A DNA stretch of 5,324 bases from an uncultured Ignavibacteria bacterium (GTDB lineage: Bacteria; Bacteroidota; Ignavibacteria; Ignavibacteriales; Melioribacteraceae). Position numbers and translations under genes: made by a program. Position 1 is the stretch's first letter, and each line of letters opens with the position of its first letter. Shown piece after piece: positions 1 through 5,324 of this stretch. The notes under the pieces were generated by a model that saw only the letters and a program-made list of their open reading frames with translations, was not told where the DNA came from and made no database searches. The DNA lies in assembly GCA_937930275.1 (NCBI GenBank), contig CALGLM010000120.1:1-5324 (forward strand). Direction: 5' to 3'.

Positions 1-7
1 AAATTTT

Positions 8-886
8 ATGGCTACATTACGCGATATTAAAAGACGCATAGTAGGTGTTACAAACACACAACAAATAACCAAAGCGATGAAGATGGTTGCTGCGGCTCGC
101 TTAAGACGTGCTCAGGAAAATGTTATAAATGCTCGTCCTTATTCAAGAAAAATTTATGATGTGTTAAATAATTTAATTGCCAAAGAGCAAAATTATACTC
201 ATCCTTTTTTTGAAGTAAGGGAAGTTAAATCGGTTGCTATGGTTATTGTTACATCCGATAGGGGAATGTGCGGTAGCTTTAATATGAATGTTATTCGCCG
301 TGCCGAAGAATTTATAAATAATGAATTAAAAGAATTGAATAAATCCGGGAATGTTACATTATACTGTGTCGGTAAAAAAGGAACGGAGTATTTTGTAAAA
401 AACGGATATAACGTAAATAAAGATTATACCGGTTTGTTCGGTAATTTGAAATTTCAATCAGCCGTTCAAGTTATGAATGAAATAAAGTACAAATATTTGA
501 ACGGCTTGTTTGATAATGTTTATGTTGTATATAACGAGTTTAAATCTGTTATGCAGCAAAACTTAAAACTTGATTTATTACTGCCGATAAAGAACGAAAA
601 CACGACCGAAATAAAAGAAGGGAGCGAGTATATTTACGAACCCGGAAAAGCGGCAATAATAGATACTTTAATTCCGCGTGCCTTAAATGCTAAAATATTT
701 AAAGTTTTTTTGGAATCATATGCAGCGGAACTTGGTGCAAGAATGACGGCAATGGATATGGCGACCGAAAACGCAAAAGATATTATAAGAACATTACGCA
801 TTACCTACAATAAAGCACGTCAGGCAGCAATTACAAAAGAAATATCGGAAATTGTAACCGGTGCAAACGCGCTTAAAGAGAACTAA
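8..886 (+). CDS. atpG: F1F0 ATP synthase gamma subunit (AtpG)
   Basis: This is the central rotor shaft of F1 ATPase. It turns inside the alpha3beta3 head and couples proton or sodium flow through F0 to ATP synthesis at the cytoplasmic face of the membrane. The 292-residue product is close to the usual length (about 285-290). The N-terminal helix is typical, with TQQITKAMKMVAAARLRRAQ at residues 17-36. The Rossmann-like middle holds TSDRGMCGSFN (82-92), a close variant of the family's SDRGLCGGFN. The C-terminal helix is intact, with ESYAAELGARMTAMDMATEN at 236-255 and ITKEI at 275-279. Only seven bases precede the ATG, so its ribosome binding site and any upstream atpA cannot be judged. The next gene is ffh, not atpD, which fits genomes where atpD-atpC lie elsewhere, as in Bacteroidota and Chlorobiota. 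No terminator is seen after the stop, so readthrough into ffh is possible. Confidence 0.97.
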   Translation: MATLRDIKRRIVGVTNTQQITKAMKMVAAARLRRAQENVINARPYSRKIYDVLNNLIAKEQNYTHPFFEVREVKSVAMVIVTSDRGMCGSFNMNVIRRAEEFINNELKELNKSGNVTLYCVGKKGTEYFVKNGYNVNKDYTGLFGNLKFQSAVQVMNEIKYKYLNGLFDNVYVVYNEFKSVMQQNLKLDLLLPIKNENTTEIKEGSEYIYEPGKAAIIDTLIPRALNAKIFKVFLESYAAELGARMTAMDMATENAKDIIRTLRITYNKARQAAITKEISEIVTGANALKEN

Positions 887-895
887 AAAAAACTA

Positions 896-926
896 TTGAT
901 ATTTTCACAAAAATTTGTTAAATTTG
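896..926 (+). promoter_or_regulatory. Putative Bacteroidota-type promoter for ffh
   Basis: TTG at 896-898 and TAAATTTG at 919-926 are separated by exactly 20 bases. This matches the Bacteroidota housekeeping sigma consensus, a -33 TTTG/TTG and a -7 TAnnTTTG spaced by about 19-21 bases; here the -33 reads ATTG. Transcription would begin near 930-934, leaving under 10 bases before the ffh ATG at 939. A second TAnnTTTG (TAAGTTTG, 927-934) overlaps but has no TTG at the right distance. The spacer is very AT-rich, so a chance match is possible, and the host group is itself inferred. Confidence 0.4.
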
Positions 927-938
927 TAAGTTTGCGAT

Positions 939-2309
939 ATGTTTGAAGACCTAACACATAAAATAGAAAAAGTACTTAAGAAAGTAACCGGACAAGGTAA
1001 GCTTTCGGAAAGTAATATAGCGGATACCCTAAGGGAAATCCGTGTTGTTCTTTTAGATGCTGATGTCAACTATAAAGTTGCCAAAAAATTTATTGACGAC
1101 GTTAAAGAAAAAGCACTGGGAAAAGAAGTAATAACTTCAGTTTCTCCCGGACAGTTAATTACAAAAATTATTTATGATGAATTAACTGCGTTAATGGGGG
1201 GAAGAAATACCGAAATATCGGTAAATCCTTCAGGTTTAACGGTAATTTTGCTTGTAGGATTACAAGGTAGCGGTAAAACAACGTTTGCCGGAAAACTTGC
1301 AAAATATTTAAGTGCTAAAAATCGTAAAGTATTATTAACGGCTGCCGATATATACCGACCTGCTGCTATAGATCAGTTAAAATTATTGGGACAAAAAATA
1401 AATGTTCCGGTGTTTACGATTGACGGATTAAAAGATGCGGTAAAGATATCTGAAGACAGCTTAAAATATGCTAAAGAGAACGGATTAGATACTGTAATAA
1501 TAGATACTGCCGGTCGTTTGCATGTTGATGAAACATTAATGGATGAAGTAGGAAATATAAAGAAAAAAGTAAATCCTACTGAAACATTATTTATTGTTGA
1601 TAGCATGACAGGTCAAGATGCGGTTAATTCTGCAAAAGCTTTTCATGATAGAGTTGATTATGACGGTATAGTTTTAACCAAATTGGACGGTGATACACGA
1701 GGCGGTTGTGCTATATCAATAAAAGCTGTAGTAGATAGACCTATCAAATTTATAAGTTTGGGAGAGAAGCTTGAAACAATAGAAATCTTCCATCCTGATA
1801 GAATGGCGTCAAGAATATTGGGAAGAGGCGATATAATTTCGTTGGTAGAAAAAGCCCAAGCCCAGTTTGACCAGGACGAAGCCGAAGATTTGCAGAAAAA
1901 AATGTTAGAAAATAAATTTGACTTTAACGATTTTTTAAAGCAAATTAAGATGATAAAAAAAATGGGGTCAATTAAATCGTTGCTATCAATGATCCCGGGT
2001 CTTGGCAGTGCTATAAAAGATACTGAAATAGACGATAAAGAATTGGTTAAGGTTGAGTCGATAATTCAATCGATGACCAAAGAAGAAAGAAAAAACCCTA
2101 AAATACTAAACGGTAGCCGAAGAAAAAGGATATCAATAGGAAGCGGGAACAGCATTCAAGACGTGAACAGACTGATAAAACAGTTTGATGAAATGAAAAA
2201 CATGATGCGAATGTTTCAAGCTAAAGGCGGCAAGCAATTGCTTACCGGCGGAGCAGTAAACAAAGCAAAAAGTAAAAACAAGAATAAACACAAAAAGAAA
2301 AAAAGGTAA
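939..2309 (+). CDS. ffh: Signal recognition particle GTPase Ffh (SRP54)
   Basis: Ffh is the protein part of the bacterial signal recognition particle. It binds 4.5S/SRP RNA, captures hydrophobic signal sequences at the ribosome exit and delivers the complex to the FtsY receptor at the membrane. The 456 residues are a normal length. Residues 1 to about 88 form the helical N domain. The G domain has the P-loop GLQGSGKTT (107-115), [11 protein letters not shown] (137-147), DTAGR (189-193), [10 protein letters not shown] (247-256) and the closing GEK (275-277). The methionine-bearing M domain starts near 310, and its RNA-binding helix-turn-helix holds [11 protein letters not shown] (393-403). The tail is very lysine-rich (about 442-456). 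The usual GMGD after the G domain reads GRGD (295-298). The ATG gives the canonical MFEDLT start and no Shine-Dalgarno precedes it. Transcription may come from atpG or from the promoter-like element at 896-926. Confidence 0.98.
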   Translation: MFEDLTHKIEKVLKKVTGQGKLSESNIADTLREIRVVLLDADVNYKVAKKFIDDVKEKALGKEVITSVSPGQLITKIIYDELTALMGGRNTEISVNPSGLTVILLVGLQGSGKTTFAGKLAKYLSAKNRKVLLTAADIYRPAAIDQLKLLGQKINVPVFTIDGLKDAVKISEDSLKYAKENGLDTVIIDTAGRLHVDETLMDEVGNIKKKVNPTETLFIVDSMTGQDAVNSAKAFHDRVDYDGIVLTKLDGDTRGGCAISIKAVVDRPIKFISLGEKLETIEIFHPDRMASRILGRGDIISLVEKAQAQFDQDEAEDLQKKMLENKFDFNDFLKQIKMIKKMGSIKSLLSMIPGLGSAIKDTEIDDKELVKVESIIQSMTKEERKNPKILNGSRRKRISIGSGNSIQDVNRLIKQFDEMKNMMRMFQAKGGKQLLTGGAVNKAKSKNKNKHKKKKR

Positions 2310-2323
2310 TTTATTCATTACTC

Positions 2324-2328
2324 GGAGG
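2324..2328 (+). promoter_or_regulatory. Strong Shine-Dalgarno of rpsP, within a small hairpin
   Basis: GGAGG lies 10 bases before the TTG start of rpsP and is the strongest ribosome binding site in the window. It sits inside a short inverted repeat, ATTAC (2317-2321) and GTAAT (2328-2332), which can add a T-G pair and leave a CGGA loop. The site supports the TTG start. A regulatory role for the hairpin is only inference, because its stem is AT-rich and weak. Confidence 0.75.
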
Positions 2329-2338
2329 TAATACTAAT

Positions 2339-2749
2339 TTGGCAGTAAAGCTAAGATTAAAAAGAATGGGAAAGAAGAGACAACCAATATATAAAGTGGT
2401 TGCAGCAGATTCAAGAAGCCCACGCGACGGTAAATTTATTGAAGCATTAGGCAATTATAACCCAAGAACAGAACCGCAAACAATAGAAATTAATGCCGAA
2501 AGAGCAATCTATTGGTTAGGATGCGGAGCCGAACCAACGGCAACAGTAAAAAACCTTCTTTCAAAAAATGGTATTTTATACCAAATAGAATTAAAAAAAC
2601 AAGGCGTTGCTGAAGAAGAAATAGCCAAAAAGATGGAAGAGTGGAAAGCTACTCACCAATATAAAGCTAAAGATAGCGTAAAAAAAGCATCAAAAGTTGA
2701 AACAAACGAGGAAGTAAAAGGTGCTGCTTCCGAAGAAGGACAGAGCTAA
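2339..2749 (+). CDS. rpsP: 30S ribosomal protein S16
   Basis: S16 is a structural protein of the 30S subunit that binds 16S rRNA early in assembly. The core spans residues 1 to about 85: [20 protein letters not shown] (2-21) is the signature N-terminus, followed by [20 protein letters not shown] (23-42) and the [16 protein letters not shown] segment (59-74). At 136 residues it exceeds the minimal family length of about 80-90. The extra C-terminal part, from about 86, is charged, Lys/Glu/Ala-rich and probably flexible, as often seen in Bacteroidota and Chlorobiota. The TTG start is well supported: the next Met is residue 10, inside the conserved core, and GGAGG lies upstream. The gene is 29 bases after ffh. 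RimM, encoded two genes downstream, acts in S16-dependent maturation of the 30S head. Confidence 0.97.
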   Translation: MAVKLRLKRMGKKRQPIYKVVAADSRSPRDGKFIEALGNYNPRTEPQTIEINAERAIYWLGCGAEPTATVKNLLSKNGILYQIELKKQGVAEEEIAKKMEEWKATHQYKAKDSVKKASKVETNEEVKGAASEEGQS

Positions 2750-2810
2750 CCTATAAAATAGTTTTTGTTCAACAAACTGTGCACCGTGCTAATTTATTCA
2801 AGGTATTCTT

Positions 2811-3044
2811 ATGAAAGAATTTGTAGAATTTATTGCAAAACACTTAGTCGATTCACCGGAAAATGTTGCTGTTGTTGATGAATATCCGGATGAAAAGACG
2901 ATAGAATTAACACTTAAAGTTGGTGCCGATGATGTTGGAAAGGTAATCGGAAAACAAGGTAAAACTGCGCAAGCTATGCGGATTTTATTAACTGCGGTTG
3001 CCGCCAAAGAAGGTAAAAGATCAATTTTAAAGGTTTTAGACTAA
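2811..3044 (+). CDS. khpA: Small KH-domain RNA-binding protein (KhpA/YlqC family)
   Basis: This 77-residue protein consists almost wholly of one KH fold. The RNA-binding GxxG loop is GKQG (47-50), within VGKVIGKQGKTAQAMRILL (42-60), and the ending AAKEGKRSILKVLD (64-77) is typical of the KhpA/YlqC family. In Gram-positive bacteria such proteins pair with KhpB (Jag/EloR), bind many RNAs and affect cell elongation and division; whether that holds here is unknown. Its place between rpsP and rimM is a recurrent arrangement that supports a role linked to ribosomes or RNA. A weak AAGG (2800-2803) lies seven bases before the ATG. A 61-base spacer separates it from rpsP, and it ends eight bases before rimM. 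The symbol is given by family, not proven orthology. Confidence 0.92.
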   Translation: MKEFVEFIAKHLVDSPENVAVVDEYPDEKTIELTLKVGADDVGKVIGKQGKTAQAMRILLTAVAAKEGKRSILKVLD

Positions 3045-3052
3045 TTAGTAAA

Positions 3053-3580
3053 TTGGCAGAAAATACAGATTTTTTTCTAATTGCCGAGGCAGTTGCTCTT
3101 TCAAAGTATGAAGGCTTTATTGCATTAAAATCGTATTCGGATTTTCCGGATCGGTTCTTCAAATTAAAAAGCGTTTATATTGAGGTTTTCGGTCAGTTAA
3201 AAGAATTTCTTGTAAAAGAAGTGCGACTTTCGGGAAACTTAATTAATCTTAAGTTTGTAAATTTTGAAACAAGCGAAGATGTAAGTTTTTTGATTGGAAA
3301 GAAAATATTTGTCAAATCCGGTTATGAAGTTAAACTGGGTACAGATGAATATTTTATTCATGATTTAATCGGAAGTCGTGTTAAAAAAAACGGTGTGTTC
3401 TTTGGAATTATTGAAGATGTAATTAGTTTGCCCGCAAACGATGTTTATGTTTTAAAAGATGTTAATGATAACGAGGTCTTAATTCCGGCGTTAAAGATTT
3501 TTATAAAATCTTTTAATCCAAAAAAAAAGGAAATGGAATTAACCGAAAATGCGGAATTTGTTGATGGCGATGCGGATTGA
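3053..3580 (+). CDS. rimM: Ribosome maturation factor RimM (divergent N-terminus)
   Basis: RimM helps mature the head of the 30S subunit and acts with S16 and S19. The 175 residues match family length (about 165-180). The C-terminal PRC-barrel is clear: YFIHDLIGSRV (100-110), GVFFGIIEDV (114-123), the PANDVYVL segment (127-134) and VLIPALKIFI (142-151). The N-terminal barrel is recognisable from SYSDFPDRFFKLKSVYIEV (27-45). However, the usual G-[KR]-[IV]-x-x-x-[HR]-G-x-x-G-E stretch is replaced by AEAVALSKYEGFIALK (11-26), lacking most conserved glycines. A TTG start is required: no upstream in-frame ATG was found near it, and the only other Met is residue 161. No Shine-Dalgarno is visible. 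The start lies eight bases after the KH gene's stop, and the end overlaps trmD. The order next to trmD makes this assignment safe despite the divergence. Confidence 0.93.
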   Translation: MAENTDFFLIAEAVALSKYEGFIALKSYSDFPDRFFKLKSVYIEVFGQLKEFLVKEVRLSGNLINLKFVNFETSEDVSFLIGKKIFVKSGYEVKLGTDEYFIHDLIGSRVKKNGVFFGIIEDVISLPANDVYVLKDVNDNEVLIPALKIFIKSFNPKKKEMELTENAEFVDGDAD

Positions 3581-4250
3581 TATAATATCGGCTGTTCCTG
3601 ATTTGTTAGCAAGTCCTTTGGAAACGAGTATTATAAAACGTGCCCAAGATAAGCAAAAAGTTGAAATTTATGTTCATAACTTACGCGATTATACGCACGA
3701 TAAGCATAAACAGATTGATGATAAGCCGTTTGCAGGAGGACCCGGTATGTTATTAAAACCGGAGCCGTTTTTTGAGTGCATTGAACACTTAAAAAGTGAA
3801 AGAAATTATGATCATATTATTTTTACTTCTCCTTCGGGGGTTAAGTATGATCAAAAAACGGCAAATCGATTTTCTCTTGCAAAAAATATAATTATTATTG
3901 CGGGGCATTACAAAGGTATTGACGATAGAGTTAGAGAAGTATTTGCCACAGACGAGGTATCGATCGGAAATTTTGTATTAAGCGGCGGCGAGCTTTTAGC
4001 TTTGGTAATTGTTGATTCTGTTGTAAGATTGATACCGGGAGTTTTAAACGATAGTGAAAGTGCATTAAACGATTCGTTTATGGACGGCGAAGTTATAGAA
4101 GCTCCGTATTATACAAGACCTGCGGAGTATAGAGGAATGCGTGTTCCGGAAGTTTTACTTTCCGGGAACGAGAAAGAAATTAAAAAGTGGAAAAATGAGC
4201 AATCGCTTATTTTGACTGAAAAGTGGAAAAACAAAAATAGATTGGAGTAA
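3570..4250 (+). CDS. trmD: tRNA (guanine-N1-)-methyltransferase TrmD
   Basis: TrmD transfers a methyl group from S-adenosylmethionine to N1 of G37 in tRNAs with G36, preventing +1 frameshifting. It acts as a SPOUT-family homodimer with a trefoil knot. With the start at 3570 it has 226 residues, beginning MRIDIISAVPDLL like the family. Motifs are FAGGPGMLLKPEP (54-66), AGHYKGIDDR (111-120), SIGNFVLSGGE (131-141) and DSFMDG (168-173). Arg153 and Asp168 align with E. coli Arg154 and the catalytic base Asp169. The usual SIGD reads SIGN (Asn134), and the first Gly of the GGG run is Ala55. The short C-terminus and GHYKG are typical of Bacteroidota-like enzymes. In-frame ATGs at 3549 and 3564 would add seven or two residues; 3570 fits homologs best, though 3564 is possible. 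It overlaps rimM by 11 bases, suggesting coupled translation. Confidence 0.96.
   Translation: MRIDIISAVPDLLASPLETSIIKRAQDKQKVEIYVHNLRDYTHDKHKQIDDKPFAGGPGMLLKPEPFFECIEHLKSERNYDHIIFTSPSGVKYDQKTANRFSLAKNIIIIAGHYKGIDDRVREVFATDEVSIGNFVLSGGELLALVIVDSVVRLIPGVLNDSESALNDSFMDGEVIEAPYYTRPAEYRGMRVPEVLLSGNEKEIKKWKNEQSLILTEKWKNKNRLE
4244..4247 (+). promoter_or_regulatory. Shine-Dalgarno of rplS inside the end of trmD
   Basis: GGAG lies six bases before the rplS ATG and overlaps the last codons of trmD. This fits translational coupling across a three-base gap. Apart from rpsP, it is the only good ribosome binding site in the window. Confidence 0.7.
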
Positions 4251-4253
4251 ATT

Positions 4254-4601
4254 ATGGACTTATTAAAAGAAGTCGTTGCTGATCAGTTGAGAGCTGATTT
4301 CCCGAGCTTTAAACCCGGGGATAGAGTTAGAGTGCACGTAAGAGTTATTGAAGGTGATAAAGAAAGAATTCAGCCTTTTGAAGGCGACGTTATTGCTATT
4401 CGCGGTGCAGGTGCTTCTAAATCATTTACCGTTAGAAAAATTGCCAGCGGTGTTGGTGTAGAAAGAATTTTCCCTTACAACACTCCAAAAATTGCAAAAA
4501 TAGAATTAGTTAGAGAAGGTAAAGTTCGTAGAGCTAAACTTTACTACTTACGCGGACTTTCAGGAAAAGCTGCTCGTATTAAAGATAAAAATCTTAAATA
4601 G
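4254..4601 (+). CDS. rplS: 50S ribosomal protein L19
   Basis: L19 is a structural protein of the large ribosomal subunit located at the 30S-50S interface. The 115 residues match the family length and are well conserved: [16 protein letters not shown] (19-34), [15 protein letters not shown] (37-51), [19 protein letters not shown] (58-76), and the signature [20 protein letters not shown] (91-110). The ATG is three bases after the trmD stop and has a GGAG in range. It is the last gene before the terminator at 4627-4652, the usual end of the rpsP-rimM-trmD-rplS operon in many bacteria. The FPYNTP segment differs slightly from the more common FPLHSP but is within family variation. Confidence 0.98.
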   Translation: MDLLKEVVADQLRADFPSFKPGDRVRVHVRVIEGDKERIQPFEGDVIAIRGAGASKSFTVRKIASGVGVERIFPYNTPKIAKIELVREGKVRRAKLYYLRGLSGKAARIKDKNLK

Positions 4602-4626
4602 TTTTTATTCTAAAATTTTATTTTAT

Positions 4627-4652
4627 AGCCGCTTATGCGGCTTTTTGTTTTT
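4627..4652 (+). terminator. Intrinsic (rho-independent) terminator after rplS
   Basis: A perfect six-base-pair stem, AGCCGC (4627-4632) and GCGGCT (4637-4642), closes a TTAT loop and is followed by a T run broken by a single G, to 4652. The GC-rich stem stands out in AT-rich DNA. It lies 25 bases after the rplS stop and should end the ffh-to-rplS transcript. The tail stops only eight bases short of the next gene's ATG at 4661. Confidence 0.9.
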
Positions 4653-4660
4653 ATTAAATT

Positions 4661-5324
4661 ATGAATATATTATTACCAAACATAGTTTATGCTAAAATAT
4701 TTGCCAAAATATTTCCTCAAAAATATCATGCAAATATTCACTTTAAACAAGCTTCGTTGCTTAGTAGAGAGTTAGCAAACGAAAATTACGATATTGCTTT
4801 AATTCCTTCGTTTGACTTACTTACACATCCCAATTTCATTATTTCGGAAAGGTTTGGTATTTCATATGACGGCTTATTAAGTTCTGCTAATATATTTTAT
4901 CAAGCTTCAAAAAAAAGCATTGAAAAAATTGGTTTATACGGTGATGTTACGTCTAACGAAATAATCCTTCCTAAAATATTATTCTCCGAAAAATTATCAA
5001 CATCGGTTAATATTTCATTGGAAACAAATAAACCCGATTTAAAAAACGGGAATTATATTATTGTCGGTGATTTAAATTTTAACGAAGAATATTTTAATAA
5101 AGGCTTAAGTTTTGCCGAAGAGGTAACCGAATTAATAAATTTCCCTTATGTTAATTATGTTCTTGCTTCTAAAGATGATGTTAAATTAAAAGAATTTACA
5201 GATGATATTGAAGACTTGAATGTGGACGTAGATTTGATACTGGATGCAATTCTAAATGATATGAATTTATCTGTTCAAGTTAAAGAATTTATTCATGAAA
5301 ATTTCTTTTCGTTATTTTTTGAAT
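4661..5324 (+). CDS. Divergent MqnA/MqnD-family-like protein, 3' end cut by window
   Basis: An open frame of 221 codons runs to the window edge without a stop, so the C-terminus is missing. The product begins MNILLPNIVYAKIF. Its segment order resembles the MqnA/MqnD family, a periplasmic-binding-protein fold that includes enzymes of the futalosine route to menaquinone: YDIALIPSFDLLTHPNF (43-59, like the family's D-aLiPs segment), FGISYDGLLSSANIFYQ (65-81, like the IssdG-V-S-l segment), IGLYGDVTSNEIILPKILF (90-108), YIIVGDLNF (132-140, like lIGD-Al) and AEEVTELINFPYVNYVLAS (152-170, like the eW-TglPFvfA segment). It has no signal peptide, which fits a cytoplasmic enzyme rather than a transporter binding protein. 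Several usual glycines and the Trp of the last segment are absent, so activity is uncertain. The family call comes from reading alone. No Shine-Dalgarno or clear promoter is visible between the terminator and the ATG. Confidence 0.6.
   Translation, partial: MNILLPNIVYAKIFAKIFPQKYHANIHFKQASLLSRELANENYDIALIPSFDLLTHPNFIISERFGISYDGLLSSANIFYQASKKSIEKIGLYGDVTSNEIILPKILFSEKLSTSVNISLETNKPDLKNGNYIIVGDLNFNEEYFNKGLSFAEEVTELINFPYVNYVLASKDDVKLKEFTDDIEDLNVDVDLILDAILNDMNLSVQVKEFIHENFFSLFFE

Noticed and set aside
907..927. ACAAA-AA-TTTGT inverted repeat and AAATTTGT direct repeats upstream of ffh
   Set aside because: Short repeats of this kind are expected by chance in such AT-rich spacer, and they overlap the promoter-like element, which explains them more simply.
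1373..1606. Minus-strand open frame inside ffh
   Set aside because: It lies wholly within the well-conserved G domain of ffh, has no recognisable motif and no initiation signal. It is a shadow frame of AT-rich coding DNA.
2133..2318. Minus-strand frame with a hydrophobic, Phe-rich N-terminus
   Set aside because: The hydrophobic look comes from reading the Lys-rich (AAA/AAG) tail of ffh backwards as Phe and Leu codons. It is not a real membrane peptide.
2760..2778. Possible terminator or regulatory hairpin between rpsP and the KH gene
   Set aside because: AGT-TTGT/ACAA-ACT pairing needs a two-base bulge and a three-base loop, is AT-rich and has no T run after it. It is too weak to call.
2781..2789. 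GCACCGTGC palindrome in the rpsP-KH spacer
   Set aside because: The arms of four bases are separated by one base, so no hairpin can form. There is no second copy nearby to suggest an operator.
2798..3162. Two minus-strand frames over the KH gene and the start of rimM
   Set aside because: They are opposite confidently assigned genes and show no family resemblance or start signals.
3549..3569. Longer trmD start adding seven residues
   Set aside because: Homologs begin at the MRIDIIS-type strand. The extra residues are encoded by rimM sequence in another frame and show no ribosome binding site.

Overview
The window is an AT-rich (roughly one-third G+C), tightly packed stretch of housekeeping genes, all on the + strand. 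It holds the gamma subunit of F1 ATP synthase (atpG), then a translation and protein-export cluster: ffh, rpsP, a small KH-domain RNA-binding gene (khpA type), rimM, trmD and rplS. A clear intrinsic terminator closes the cluster. A final gene starts 9 bases after the terminator's T-rich tail and runs off the right edge.

The likely host is a member of the Bacteroidota/Chlorobiota/Ignavibacteriota group. This is inferred from several features. AtpG is not followed by atpD, fitting the split ATP synthase loci of that group. TrmD is short, with a GHYKG motif and a DSF...YTRPAEYRG region. S16 has a long charged C-terminal extension. Most starts lack a Shine-Dalgarno sequence, and a TTG-N20-TAAATTTG element upstream of ffh resembles the Bacteroidota housekeeping promoter. 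The KH gene between rpsP and rimM is also common in other phyla, so placement below this supergroup is not attempted.

Layout: 8-886 atpG; 887-938 spacer with the putative promoter; 939-2309 ffh; 2310-2338 short spacer with a strong Shine-Dalgarno; 2339-2749 rpsP (TTG start); 2750-2810 spacer; 2811-3044 khpA-like; 3053-3580 rimM (TTG start); 3570-4250 trmD, overlapping rimM; 4254-4601 rplS; 4627-4652 terminator; 4661 to the right edge, a divergent MqnA-family-like gene. No gene-free stretch exceeds about 60 bases.

The genes form one functional group. Ffh targets nascent membrane and secreted proteins. S16 and L19 are structural ribosomal proteins. RimM matures the 30S head by acting with S16. 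TrmD modifies tRNA at G37 to hold the reading frame. The KH protein is a small RNA binder often found in this cluster. I see no mobile element, CRISPR array, tRNA, rRNA or undescribed multi-gene system. The least ordinary items are the partial gene at the right end, the divergent RimM N-terminus and the initiation signals.
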